A stretch of 64,000 bases of DNA from Agrypnia vestita (GCA_016648135.1 JADDOH010002113.1:165004-229003); one strand, 5' to 3'; positions 43,690 to 55,163 are shown, numbered from the stretch's first letter. The notes: generated by a model from the letters alone, not told the origin. Made by a program: numbers and translations.

Positions 43690-44023
43690 ATTTGATTAAT
43701 ACACGATTCACGTGTATTAATCAAGTGGTGCACTTACTTTCAACGCCAGTAAGGTACTTCGTTTAATTTGTTGTCGCTGGTTTCATACACGCTTTTTATA
43801 AGAAACACGTTAGTTTTTCGAACCTCTGAGATTATTCTATACATTCCTAGTATTTGAGCGAATGTTCCCGTCGCTTCCATACCATTTCAGACGTTTTCCA
43901 AATGGCCTAGATAATTCCAGTGTATTGCAGAGCGTCCTAGAATGTTATGGAATGTTTGATATTGTTGTTCTCCTGGAGAGGCTCAGTGCATAATTATCTC
44001 GTTACAGTGCGTAATTATCTCGT
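43690..44023 (-). mobile_element. partial LTR related to 40163-40727
   Basis: On the minus strand it starts TGTAACGAGATAATT (at 44023) as in the 40163 LTR and includes CTAGG/TTCTAG-rich words and TCTTATAAAAAGCGTG, a TATA-like box near 43800. The far end is lost into the microsatellite side. An 18-bp direct repeat (ATAATTATCTCGTTACA) lies at its start. Confidence 0.55.
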
Positions 44024-44299
44024 TACAATGATTTTATATTTTGAAGACAGTTTATACATAACTAAATCTGGAATCGAACTTATTTCAAATATGCGTTTTT
44101 TTTTCACTATGCTAAAAACTTTATGATGTCATCGTACAACTTGTGTAAAACTGTTACGGGACATACCTACACAAAATGCAATTTAGTTGGCTTGAACCGT
44201 AGCGAGATTTTCAAATTCTCATTCGTAGAGTAGTAGAAATGCAAAAGATGATTAAACCTAAACTAAGGTACCTTGAAAAATCTCGGATTATTAAAAATG

Positions 44300-44545
44300 T
44301 TATCAGGTTTTCACGGCCGTTCAGAATCTTCTGGTAAAAGTTTTCTGGGATATTTTGCCGTGTACATGCGAACTTCTTGTCGACGTTTCGGATCTCACTA
44401 TAGGGTCCATCATAATGGCTGATTTTTTAATGATACATGTAAATAAAACACATCAGCCCTGAAGATGGATCCTGCAATGAGATCCGGAAGGTCATCCAAA
44501 AAGATCGTGTACCACAAAAAACTCTAATCAGAAAATTCCAGTTTA
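44300..44545. mobile_element. second inverted pair of Penelope-like termini
   Basis: Two arms of about 95 bp with the same words as 31285-31620 (TTCAGAATCTTCTGG, GGATATTTTGCCGTG, GACGTTTCGGATCT; inverted CCCTGAAGATGGATCC). It is more diverged than the other pair. It lies only about 120 bp upstream of the terminal exon of the eyegone-like gene. Confidence 0.5.
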
Positions 44546-44666
44546 TTCCAGCATGTCATTCAGTCATCCAATAAACTAAGCAATCTAGTCGATATAACAT
44601 TTTATAGCATCATGAAAACTACTTCTAAATCGGAATTTTAAAATATTTCTATCTCCATTGTTTCAG

Positions 44667-45568
44667 ATGGATACAATCGCAGTCATCCAGAATCATCTGC
44701 TACCCCCGGAACTAATTACATCAGCCCCATCAAGTCTGGCCTCAGTCATCCAATTCCAGTGCCAGGACAGGCTCCGAGAATGCCGACGTTCTTCCAACAT
44801 CATTCCCTGTCCCAAGCCCAGCTTCAATCGTTATCAGAACCGACGCAGGCCCACGCTTTCGCCCAGAACCGTCTCGCGACATCCTGGCTCCACCACCAGC
44901 TGCACCTGGCGTCGCAAGGAAACCAACTTCTAAAACCCAACCCAATTTCACCGTGGCAAAACGTGATGCTGTCCTGCAGAACGCAAGAGTCAAAATCCCC
45001 TTATTTTCCTTATGCTACTCTGCCAAATCAGGACGGCGTTTTCAACAGGATACAGAGACACCCGAGCCACCTAGAAACGTCAATACCCTCGCAAATGGAA
45101 GCCAGTCACCAAATGAATCACTCGTTGATCGGAAGCGACGATTCTTTGGATAAAACGTCAGAAATCGACGATGATGAAGAAGTCCAAATAGTTCCCGCGG
45201 TAAAGCAAGAGATTAGTAACACAAAGAAAAGAAATCCTTACTCCATCGAAGAACTGCTAAAAAAACCTTCGAAATTAACCAAATTATCGCCTGAAAGAAA
45301 TGAAATTAACAATTCTCTCTATTTGAGGCAGCCTTGTGGGGTTTTGCTCACAAATGACAGTTCCGAAAGCGCTTTTGTAAGAATTGACTCCCCCAAAGTG
45401 GAGAGGTCTTCGGCTTCTGACCACAGCCTAAGCCCGAGGAGTTACAGAGAATCTCCAGATAGCTGCTACGCTGACAACTACGCTTCAGAAGCAGCAAGAA
45501 GGAACAGTTGTGACGGGAGAATAGATTTAGGAAATAGTCAAACGTCTTCTGCAGCTATCCAAGCGTAG
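44667..45568 (+). CDS. eyg: terminal exon of a transcription factor, probably the eyegone-like gene
   Basis: A single open frame of 299 codons plus two leading bases follows a strong acceptor (TTCTATCTCCATTGTTTCAG) and ends at TAG. The phase-1 acceptor fits the phase-1 donor at 30215; direct joining gives ..LTQHQ-D-GYNRSHPES... The protein is rich in Ser, Pro and Gln. It has an acidic DDDEEVQIVPAVKQEI stretch at about residues 140-155 (VKQE fits a SUMO site, VQIV a SUMO-interaction motif) and KKRNPYSIEELLKKPSK at about 161-177. I associate that motif with eyegone proteins, though from memory. No homeodomain is encoded. An upstream frame overlapping the acceptor is not the true start. Alternative: a last exon of a different, unseen gene. 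Confidence 0.75.
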
Positions 45569-45712
45569 ACATGACTAATAAATAAATATTTGAGTATACA
45601 CAATTCAAAATTCAGTACTTTGTACTTAAGTGTGTTTATTCATCAATGTACATGGTATTTGTAATAACAAATCGATTAAAAATCGTGTGAATAAAATATA
45701 TGATTGTGGTAA
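45569..45712 (+). other. 3' UTR with polyadenylation signals
   Basis: After the TAG come AATAAATAAATA (about 45580) and GTGAATAAAATATA (about 45687-45700), candidate polyadenylation signals for the preceding exon. A longer 3' UTR reaching the AT-rich part near 46000 is possible. Confidence 0.5.
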
Positions 45713-46115
45713 CATTTGTAAATAGATACTTACATGTCCAATGGCTTAATATCAATAATTATAATCATATTGAGTTTCCGATTGTCGTCAACAGTATGTA
45801 TGTATAACAATATTACTGAGTTGTTAGTGCCCAATATTGTTTAAAATCAATGGCCATTTTAATAAGAAAAAATGTAGTTTGGAAAACTATCAATTTTGCA
45901 CTGTGCAATTATGTTTGCGATTTAATACAATTATTTAAATCACATAGGTACTTACATTCGCAGATTTAAAATATTGAATACATAAGATATTTTACACTAC
46001 GTATTTTTCATATAAGAAGCTCTGAAGCGACCAATGTTTCCTCTATACATATTTTTGTGCTTGCAGCTCGGAAAAAATGTTAACTTTTATCCGATTTTTC
46101 CCCAGTTCAAATTAA

Positions 46116-46217
46116 GGGAGTATTCTAGTCTAAATGTCTATGAAAAAATGTATTGTAAAAATATTTTTTGTTTTTTTATTGAGCTCGAAAAAACGCCCTC
46201 TAGACCAGAATACCCCC
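46116..46217. mobile_element. 102-bp TTAA-flanked MITE
   Basis: Ends GGGAGTATTCTAGTCTA and the inverse of GGGGGTATTCTGGTCTA, flanked by TTAA at 46112-46115 and 46218-46221. The flanks suit piggyBac-type transposition, as at 6162-7065 but with a different terminus. The frame over it (46034-46306) is not a gene. Confidence 0.75.
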
Positions 46218-46221
46218 TTAA

Positions 46222-47504
46222 TATAGTTGTATTGGTGTTTATACCCGTTAACACCAACACAACGAAACAATGTGCGTCGTACGCACGGCTTACACATACT
46301 AATTAGATTGTCTTTCTAATAAAATAAATAACATACTTCTAAATATTTTGATATGCACTGATTATTTTTCTCTTCTTTATTGTCTTCTAAATGCTTATAA
46401 AAATGTATCAGTGGCAAAATAATAATTCAGAATATTTATTGAGTGTGTAAATTTTTAAGAACACGAAAACTGGATATTGTCCCCAAAGGGATCATCATTT
46501 ATTAAGATAAATTATAGATGACTTCCAGAGAAAAAGTCTTTACATGAAAAAATATGTATAGAAGTTTTTTTGGGTGTTAAAAATCTGCTGGCCTGTATGT
46601 TTTCTCGTCATCGCCTATCCACATATTTTTTCTATGGAAAGTGCGACACAGGGCATTACTAAGTCTAATTAATATTTGACTCTAGCTATTGTGCATAGAA
46701 AAGCCTACGTGTAATTAATAACTATTGAATGTTTGAATTCGTGTATTTATATAGCTAAATGTAAATTATTTAGAGTTATTATATTAAATAAACAGAACGA
46801 CATTAGAAGGATTTGACGATTTTTTTTAACAGGGTTCGGCAAAGTCGAGTTTTTAAATGTCGTACTCCTTAGGATAAGCTTATATAAATTAATTAGCGTG
46901 CATGTAATGAGCCATAATATTTATTATATAAATGAGCCAGTATTTCAGCAACTTACCAGCCGTAATTTTACCTTAGGAAATTGTATATAATATTTGTATA
47001 GGTATATATGTATTTATAAGTTAGTCTCGATGGAAAATGTGTAAAAATATAAACCTTGAAATCATTAGTGAGTTGTTATTTTTGTTTTTGATTCGATGGA
47101 CGTGCAGCCTATTTTTAGGGAAGCTTTCTTTATACAGTGAAGTCCTTAGGTGATGTGTCGCGCTCAAGCAATTATGAAAAAATTATAAAAACCTTGTAAA
47201 AGAACTCTATTTTAAATTTTTGCAAGGTTTTTATTATTTTCTTCTTGTATTAAAGCCAATGAATATTTCATAATCGATATACGTTACTTTAATGATACAA
47301 ATTTTTGCAATAAATAAGTCAGTAATATTTTTAAAAAATGCAAACTTTGATATTGCATATCTCCATAACTACTGATGTTGTCATAAAATAAAATAAAGTC
47401 ATAAAATGGTCACGGTTCCTTGATTATTTTCGATGCCTTGGATCAAGGCAGGAATCCACTTTTATGGTTTTTGCTACTAGCTATGAGACACCCTGTATAT
47501 AAAC
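46222..47504. other. no gene; foldback fragment and dispersed repeat
   Basis: 46490-46610 is a foldback-family fragment (GATAAATTATAGATGACTTC, AAAGTCTTTACATG, TATAGAAG). 47160-47495 carries the repeat with AATAAGTCAGTAA, GCTACTAGCTATGAGACACC words seen at 22055 and 40790. Otherwise AT-rich. Confidence 0.45.
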
Positions 47505-47734
47505 CAGGCGCGTGCAGTGGGAACATTGAAGCATGACTTTTTTGTAAGCGTATATTTTAGAAAAAAAATAGTACTCAAATATTTATGCTACAGATTTTTA
47601 TGATATATCAAAATATGAATGCTATGCTAACAATTGGAATAGAAATATTACGAAATATATCTTGTATTCCGATTTTTTTCCAAATAATTGGTTACGAAAA
47701 AGTCATGCTGCGATGCTCCCGCTACACGCCCCTG
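47505..47734. mobile_element. 230-bp hAT-type MITE with exact 8-bp target duplication
   Basis: ATATAAAC lies on both sides (47497-47504 and 47735-47742). The ends CAGGCGCGTGCAGTGGGAAC and inverse of CAGGGGCGTGTAGCGGGAGC are inverted repeats of about 42 bp through ATGACTTTTT. 8-bp duplication and CAG start are typical of hAT. Relatives at 15678-15909 and a fragment near 33040. Confidence 0.9.
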
Positions 47735-48649
47735 ATATAAACGTAGTACCTAACACAAGGATAGTATAAAGTTACGTTATTAGTATTTTGCACGCAGATT
47801 GGAATGGCACAAATGCTATACACCTAGGTACCTTCTTCATCCTGTTCATCAAATGCATCTGATAATACATTTTTTTTGCATTATCAGATGAACAAAATGA
47901 TACTATTACTGACATATCTATGAGACGAGAGATCGAATACCTAGATTCAGTATTTTCTTATGTTTGTTTGATATAAAAATGTGCCGTATCTGAGTCCATA
48001 TGGTATGGCTGCAATCAGGCACTAAGTAAAGAAACACTTAAAAAAGAAAAGCCAGAAAATGTGGCAGCCATGGCACACAAAATAAGCTTGGCCGAGGTTG
48101 GCCCAATGTGTACAAGGGCCCATAGTGGTGTGCCCTTTATGAGATAATATAAAAGTTTCATTTTGGATATAAATTAGGATTCGAATCTGTGTCATTGGAT
48201 CTAGCGACAACAAATGTAACTATTTTATTACTCTAATATAACTTCAAATGTAAGTGGCTTTTTATGGTAAAGTTTATATTATTTATACACAGATGGCGAT
48301 TTTTTTAAGTCAACATCTTATAATTTTTTTTTGCAATACCACGTCTTTTTTATCGTTTATCTAAGTTTTAAATGTAAAGAATTAAATGCCGAGAATAAAT
48401 TAATAATTATAGAAAGAGATTTATAGGCTTATTAAGAAATAAATGTAATATTATTTTTTGTTTGGACATCTATCGACAATGTACATCATTATTTTATATA
48501 CTTTTTATTTTTCCCCAAAAACAAGCCTCAATAGGAACAGCAAATAAATGCAGAATGTTTGTTATATAACACAAGGACGAAATTCTCAGCAAAATTATGA
48601 TATTAATTTTGTCAATATCATTTGACATATTTAAACTCTGACGTGTACT
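47735..48649. other. no gene; short hairpin at about 47850-47905
   Basis: GCATCTGATAATACA and TGCATTATCAGATGAACA form a hairpin across a T-run. The remaining sequence is AT-rich. Confidence 0.4.
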
Positions 48650-49309
48650 TTAGAGATTTGATGTTTATCATGTTATTAGACTGTTGTCATCCATCGCTGC
48701 CATCTAGCGCCAGTTTCAAATAGGTGTTCACCATCCGCCAGGTGCACAGGTGACCGCATACCGAATATTTCTTCTGGCATTTTAATGTTACTTTCCCAAC
48801 GGGGCGGGTTGCACTTGGAATTTGAGTAGAAGTTATCCTATTCATTCCAGCGCAGGTGTGTTTTGTCTATTGTTGCAGTGCCTTGCCGACAGCAGTGACA
48901 TTAAATGCAAGTCGTTAAAGTTAATTTTTCTCTACATGTCAAAGTTAGTTAGAATCCAGACCATTTAGTAAACATTGACGTGTGACGCCTTACGACATGT
49001 AAAAACAAATAGTTTTTAGGATGTTTCCTAATTAAACAGTGGCAGTGTATTTTTGATGTAAATAAGTGATCAATTTTGAGTAATTAAACGTCTATTCGCG
49101 TCTTACAAGTGCAAGTCGCGTAATCAAACTTTGTTTTAAAAGAGTTTTTAAGTTTGTACAAACTACATTCCTCGCAAATGTGTCAACCGCAAATCTCGTT
49201 ATTTTCCAATTGATTCGTCATTTGTACAGTTTTACGCAACTTTGTGAATATCAAAGATTTTCGTTACAATCAAAATAATTGTTTTACAGTTGTTAAAAAC
49301 TTTTTGAAA
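48650..49309 (+). promoter_or_regulatory. upstream region and 5' UTR of the LHFPL-like gene
   Basis: Mixed-composition DNA, GC-richer at 48700-48910 (AACGGGGCGGGTTGCAC), leads without a visible acceptor into the coding start at 49310. A promoter and 5' UTR are expected here, but no TATA box or unambiguous start site was found. Confidence 0.35.
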
Positions 49310-49712
49310 ATGGGTTCGAAAATCGAGTACGTCGAGCCGACCCACATGTACGCTACGAATTATGTCAGAAACGCCAAGGCGATCGGCGTTTTGTGGGCAA
49401 TATTCACGATATGCTACGCCATCATCAGCGTCGTGGTATTCATAACTCCAGAATGGATCGGCGACCTGGAAGCCGAGAAGCCAGGGAGGTTCGGCGTCTG
49501 GCAGTTCTGCAAGGTGGACGACAGCGGCGAGGTTTGCAAGGGGAAGCTGGAGGACTTCTTCTCGATCCCGGGGATGATCTTCCAGATCGTGACGGTGCTG
49601 GTCGGCTTCAGCGTCATAGTCGCGCTGTTTACCATCTGCACGATGCTGTTGTTCTTCTTCTGCAAGCCCACGACCGTCTTTCACATTTGTGGCTGGATGC
49701 AAATGCTGTCAG
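49310..49712 (+). CDS. Tmhs: LHFPL-family tetraspan protein (Tmhs-like), first coding exon
   Basis: Encodes 134 residues from MGSKIEYVEPTHMYATNYVR, NAKAIGVLWAIFTICYAIIS. LHFPL proteins are four-pass membrane proteins of the claudin/tetraspan superfamily; vertebrate members serve hair-cell mechanotransduction and GABA-A receptor clustering. The first membrane segment is about residues 24-46. The extracellular loop has the family-like FGVWQFC (about 64-70) and second Cys of EVCKG. The second membrane segment is about 96-118 (FQIVTVLVGFSVIVALFTIC). The ATG is chosen because YVRN.KAIGVLWAIFTIC conservation begins just after it. The exon ends CTGTCAG/GTGAGATA, phase 1. Membrane segments three and four must lie on later exons, which were not found in the window. 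Confidence 0.9.
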
Positions 49713-51029
49713 GTGAGATATATCGATGTCTTTTGTCTCGGTTTCTGTTTATTGGCTATTTATTGCGGCGCGGAATGGCTCTACATTGGACTGGCCAAAC
49801 CATTGTCTCGGGTTTTTCAGCCATCATGTTCTTCTTCTTCCAGGGCCCCGACTTACGGCAATCTTTCTCCGCATTATGATATGCAAGATCTGATACTTCT
49901 TTGGATGTCTCATCACACGTCACCATTTATTGTTCTATTATTTACTCATTTTTTATATTCATCCGAATCATATCATCTTCATTCGTAACTCTGTCCATCC
50001 ACCTTTTTGAGTATTCTTCTGTAGATCAACATCTCGAATGCCTCAAGTCGCCTTGTCAAGTCTTAGGTAAGCGTCCATGCCATATATTCCCAGCTACATA
50101 AATAAAATTATTTTGGATTTGCTCAAATATAAATGGCATACGAAACTGAAGAATCTTATATAAATAAATAATACTTTTATTCTCAATATGTTAATTCCAT
50201 CTTTCTTTGATATTTTTAACTAAAGACCACACATATCTATAATCTCTTACAAGTTAAATATTCTTGAATATACCTACTCATTCATGCATTCTAAAAAAGT
50301 ACAATTCACTAATACATACATATGACAAGGTCCTTGACAAACCCAGGAACTAAAAAACTGGTTATGAAATTCAAATTATTATTACTAGGCATGCATTTTT
50401 GTATTGTTATTCAATTATATTTCCTATTTCATTCATACGTGTAGACAACTACAAAAAAATGGTTTATCACCTCTACAATTTTTCAGATTATTGACAGTAA
50501 ATAATATTGACAGAAAACAATATTGAATAGATCGATAATATATTCTAGTTGTAGAACTGTACACTTAGCACTTAAAGAGTTTGTGTTACAATACTGTAAA
50601 TTCAATTATATGTATTTTGTAAATGAGTATTGAGGCCACCTATGAAGATGGAACGAAAATTGAGTTCCCATAAAACCGTATTATTCATTTCATACCCTTT
50701 ACTTATTGGGAACGTAATATAATACGAATGAGACGTTGCTGTAAGCGCGAAACCTTAAAAATCATAAGATGAGGGACGTTCATGGGCATAGGCGAGCAAG
50801 TTCGTGCGTTGCAAAGGCTGCAAATTCTAAGGGGCACCTAACTGGTGGCGGAACATAAAAATTACATTAAAAAAAATATTAGAATTACTGAAAATTAACA
50901 GGGAAAAGCGAAAATTATATTTATAGCACTGAAAGGGCAAAATTGTGCCACATGTAATGTGTTGGGAAAATACCATTGGGCAAGACCTATAAAATCAATA
51001 TATATCAATATATATATAAAGAAACCTGT
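49713..51029 (+). other. first intron of the LHFPL-like gene
   Basis: Begins GTGAGATATATCG. The open frame running on from the exon for about 55 codons is read-through. Mostly AT-rich; no further exon recognised. Confidence 0.6.
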
Positions 51030-51446
51030 GTTTCCCTACCCGCCAAGTTTTCTCCACAACCTCCCACTGGTGGTTATGGTGGTGGATAGCCCTTGGTGTC
51101 ACATCGAAAATATGCGAGTTTGGTGGGGGTGGCTGTGCGTGGGTGGGAGTGGGTGACGAAAATGTACTTTCTAGCACATTGTTTTGTTATGGGAAGGCCG
51201 CAAATGCTTCATATTGTTTCAAAATAGGCGCGCCGACTGTGTCGGTGAGTCTAGAAGGTTCCAGAAAAACCTGCTCAGAAAGTTGTGGAAGGAGAAAGTT
51301 CTAGAAAATTCCCGAAAGTTCTATAAGTTTCTTAGCTGAGTGGCGGAATGTGTCGGTGTATCTAGAAGGTTCCTGTGCATTCGATAAATTTCTTGAAAGT
51401 TCTGGAAGGAAAATCTACTCGTGCGAAGCCGCGCGGGCACAGCTAG
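51030..51446 (+). mobile_element. non-autonomous Helitron, copy B
   Basis: Matches copy A (34262-34734) from CCCGCCAAGTTTTCTCCACA through GGTGGGGGTGGCTGTGCGTG to the 3' hairpin GCGAAGCCGCGCGGGCAC and final AGCTAG followed by T. It is shorter by a block of AGTTCT repeats. No Rep/helicase. Confidence 0.8.
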
Positions 51447-52199
51447 TTATATTGTAAAATTCATTTCGTTTTTTAACATAAGGTAATTAGAAAAGGTCAA
51501 AAATGCTAAATCTTCATATTTATCAACGGTACTATCAAATGCATCCACCAAAATTATAAAGACCAGATGGGTGTGGTTGAGTTTATTTTTGTAACGAATA
51601 TTCCAGTTTCATTTCCATTTCTCGCAGTTGTCTATTCGCATGGATCTATGGTTTTCGCAGCTGTCCCAACGTGACGTGCAATTTATAAGGACGTGATTTC
51701 TAGAACCTTTTGGTATACATTCGCGTATTCGATCAGTTTCCAGATTTTTCTATAACATTCTAAAATTATTCAAACCGTTTTTAAATCCCCAACCGAGTGC
51801 CGTTCTTCTCGATTTTAGAATCTCACGACAGTATAATCTCGACGGGCGCAGTGAGTGCAAGAAATCGAAGGTAATCGTGTATAAATTCAGCACAATCAAA
51901 TATAATGAACTTTGAATGCGATTGGCAATATCCGGGTTAAGAATGGGTTTGTCGACATAGGTGTTTGTTGAAAAATTGAAATGTCTGGATACATTATTGT
52001 TGTCTCCTGGTAGTTGGCTCGCAATGGATTAGTCAGATTAACAATGCCAGCGGGGTATCAGTGGCGTGAGTAAGTTGAGCCGGCTGGGGTCCTTCGGTGG
52101 ACCTGTAAATTTATGATGAAAATGTAATTAATAATGAGCGGTACGAGTAAAGTGTTGGTTAGATTTCAATGTAAACACAGGGTGTAACAGAAATAAAAT
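51447..52199. other. no gene; weak LTR-like words
   Basis: 51600-51860 has TTTATAAGGACGTGATTTCT and TTCTAGAACC-type words like the degenerate LTRs of this window, but no ends. The rest is non-repetitive to the eye. Confidence 0.35.
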
Positions 52200-52600
52200 T
52201 TGTGAGGCGAGTGTTGAAGGCAGCAGAAACAGTGGGCGTCCGCGGAAGACCTGGCTAGCTAACTAACTTACCATCACGCCGTTTCCCCGTGGAGGTAGGC
52301 AGATAAGATAGAGCGCCATACTCTTCTGGCCTGACGTACAACTTTCGCTTCATCTGCATTCATACATCTTCGCATGCAAGCTCGACGGTTGTTCGGGCTT
52401 CTAACAGGACCGTCTTCCAGTATCTGGTTAATCTGGTCAAGACCTGGCCTGACCACATAAATCAAAAATTGGAGGATGGCCCTGTTAGAAGCTCTAACCG
52501 AAGAGCGTGCACGAGAAGACTTACGAATGTGGACGAAGCAAATGAGGTGTACCTGGAAAGAAGAGTGTGGGAAACGGCGTGATGGTTAGTTAGTTAGTAA
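52200..52600 (+). pseudogene. LINE 3' fragment split by an antisense relative
   Basis: The outer plus-strand copy reads GEASVEGSRNSGRPRKTWL (52203-52255), then resumes at 52449 with PDHINQKLEDGPVRSSNRRA, RRLTNVDEANEVYLERRVW and ends GGAAACGGCGTGATGGTTAG. It is the same family as 7770-8395. In between sits the reverse-orientation copy 52256-52438. Confidence 0.85.
52256..52438 (-). mobile_element. short antisense LINE insertion with 10-bp target duplication
   Basis: On the minus strand it encodes DQINQILEDGPVRSPNNRRA, CMRRCMNADEAKVVRQARRV, then ILSAYLHGETA-stop and the TTAGTTAGC tail. AAGACCTGGC lies on both sides (52246-52255 and 52439-52448), an exact 10-bp target duplication. It is a 5'-truncated insertion of the family into its own relative. 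Confidence 0.9.
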
Positions 52601-52705
52601 TCGTTCCTCTATTCATTTCATTCGACATTCGTAAATCGTATCTAAGCCACCTGAAATTATTTACGTGTAAAAATAGGGGCTTAATGTGTTAAAGTGGGTT
52701 CACAC

Positions 52706-54478
52706 TAGGGATGGGCGTTGAATGGACGGACTAGTTGAAATCAACCGTTGACGTTGCATCGACGCGTCGACCGTTTACGTTTATCGCATGGACTAGTTGA
52801 ATTCGTAGACGGTGGACAGCGGACGCCGTGGTCGGTGGACGATTCGAGATTAACGCAATGCAAAGCAACGAGCGAGAGCAAGACAAAACGTCTCCGTTTA
52901 TTTCTCTCGCTGTCGACTTGTAGATGCCATAGACGTCATAGACGGCTCGACGGGTAATTTCATTTCAACTCTAAAGTACACTACCATAGAGTGCAGATCT
53001 GTGTACACGAACTATGACTAGAGATTTGAAATTTGAATACATGCGTAGCGCGAGATAGGCTTAATAAGCTAGGTATTATCTATTATTTTTTACTTGATAT
53101 TTTGTGATGTCACGTGCGACGATTCGGTGAATTCCCAATTTTACGCCGTATAAAATAAAACAATTCTGTTTAATTATTTTATTTTTTATTGAACTATTAT
53201 TAATTAATAGGCCGGCTAGATATTTTTCTAAAATCAATATTTTATTCGATCGATCTCGACTTCTTATATATTTACCTGAAGAGGGATGCTAAAATTTAAT
53301 TATTGTGTTATTTCCTTACTTTTCAACTTTAGCATATAAATGATAAACAAACTTGTAGGGAATAAAAATTTCTATACCTAACTATGGTCCTTATTCAGGA
53401 GTCCAACATTAATTATTGTATATGTAATATAATCTTGAATTTAGGTTTAATTAATTTTTATTATAAATTCCCTATTTTCAACTTTATAGATAAAAAAATA
53501 AATCTATTATAATTTTGTTTACACCACTTTTTATTGTTTTTTTACATGTTTCGGGAACAATGTTCCTTTTCTCAAATTGAGCCTTAAACTAAAGTTGACA
53601 AATAATACAGATATATTTATTTATTAATAATGTCATCACAAAGTGAAAGTCTGACTTTGAAAGATGTATTCTTCAATAAATTTCTAGATAACATCTCAAA
53701 TGTAAAGTATTTTTAAATTATGTATTTATTTATAAATTTATAGATAATAAATAAATGTAAAGGTTTTTATAATTTTATTTAACTTGTATTGAAACGAATG
53801 AATTTTTCGTAATCGATTTGAGTTAGTGTAGTGATAGTCCAACGTTTTACAAAAAATAATACTCATAATCAAGGCAGGAATATAGTCCTGCTAGGTTATT
53901 ATTGTTTTACAAATAACCCTGTACACATGTAATAATGTGTATCTAATATATTTTTTTATACACACATTGCTTTGTACTTTATATTTTTAATTTTTATACT
54001 CATATTTTAATGCTTATACCCGATACTTTCACTGCTTATATATGTAGTTTATATTTATATTTTACTGCTTACACCTGATATTGTTGTGTATACCTACTTC
54101 TTTCTTTATTATATATAGAAAGAAGTATATAAAACAATATGTAAAAGCCTATAAACAAATAAATAATAAAATATTTCTTTTTACATATAAGCACAAGTAG
54201 CGGTTTTACTTTTCCCGAAACTATATTCCTTCGAACTTCTTTAAATTTTAAAAATTAACGTAATAAAAATAACCAACGGTTGTGCCGTCGAGCAGCGTCG
54301 CGTCAAACCGTAGACAGTTGACTATCGTCCCGATGTTTAGATAAACGTCCGCGACGTCCGCGTAACGAAGTTGACGCGTCAACTAGTTGACGAATTCAAC
54401 TAGTTGATCGTCTCGTCGATGGATGGACGTGGACGGTCTCGTTTCGTCGACGGTAAATACGTCGACGACCCATCCCTA
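52706..54478. mobile_element. 1.8-kb non-autonomous hAT with exact 8-bp target duplication
   Basis: GTTCACAC occurs at 52698-52705 and 54479-54486. The element ends are TAGGGATGGG and its inverse. Both subterminal regions are GC-richer, with many ACTAGTTGAA/TCGACG-type words arranged inverted to each other. The core is AT-rich and includes other repeats (53800-53910; 53930-54190, shared inverted with 32400-32700). No transposase frame, so it was moved in trans. Confidence 0.9.
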
Positions 54479-54904
54479 GTTCACACCACGTTCACACACA
54501 TAGTTTAACTTTCGTGTACCGGAAGATCGAAAATAGGGTTGGAGACAGAGTGGGGTAACAAAGTGACCCCAGTCAAATTTGCGTTTTAATGAAACATAAT
54601 GGTTTGAAAATTTTCTATAATATTTTAAATACATTTCTTATACAATGCGACAAGATTCTACTAAATTTGTCGTCACTCTATAAGAAACCGTAGTATTTTG
54701 ACGGCCGACGGAATCTCTGAGGGCAGAATGGCGTAACCGTTCCTTGTAGAATATTCCCGATTGTCTATGGAGAAACTTTTTTTTTTTGTACTTTTGACCG
54801 TTTATTATTATTTTATTTTCTTAAAGTGTTGTGTACTTTGGGCATTACAAAAGATACCAGTTTTAAAAAGAAAACTCACCAATAAAAACCAAGTTTTTAT
54901 TATA
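54479..54904. other. no gene recognised
   Basis: Mixed sequence; 54761-54900 contains a T-rich run and no domain. Confidence 0.35.
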
Positions 54905-55163
54905 CTCCCTTTCTCATTGAAACAGGTTTCGCGCCTACTCCACGCGTCGGGCTCGAAAATTAAACAATATATAAATCGTTAAAATTTCGAAAAAAACAAT
55001 AATTATTAATTTTTTTAAAACTGTTAGATCATTTTTATCGTCGACCCGAGTCTGCCTGCAAAGTTTTAGCTCGATTGGATCACGGGAAAACGGTTAAAAA
55101 TCGATCCAAAGTTTTTTCGGCAGACAAGCGAGAACCAGACGCTACGAGTTAAAGAAAAGGGAG
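54905..55163 (+). mobile_element. TA-flanked MITE (CTCCCTTT family), short complete copy
   Basis: Starts CTCCCTTTCTCATTG after TA and ends AAAGAAAAGGGAG before TA (55164-55165). It shares TCAGCTCGATTGG-type and AATCGATCCAAAG words with the 36611 copy. The complete ends here define the family terminus. Confidence 0.75.

Noticed and set aside
43412..43711. Frames rich in YIYI
   Set aside because: Translation of a (TA)n microsatellite.
44742..44993. Minus-strand and second plus-strand frames over the eyg terminal exon
   Set aside because: Shadows of the real plus-strand coding exon, which has a strong acceptor and a recognisable motif.
46034..46306. 90-codon plus-strand frame
   Set aside because: It spans a TTAA-flanked MITE and has no domain or gene context.
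47850..47905. MicroRNA hairpin
   Set aside because: The stem is too short and offset, with a T-run loop; no sign of a miRNA duplex.
49232..49702. 156-codon minus-strand frame and other frames over the LHFPL exon
   Set aside because: Antisense shadows of a GC-rich coding exon; only the plus-strand frame has family motifs.
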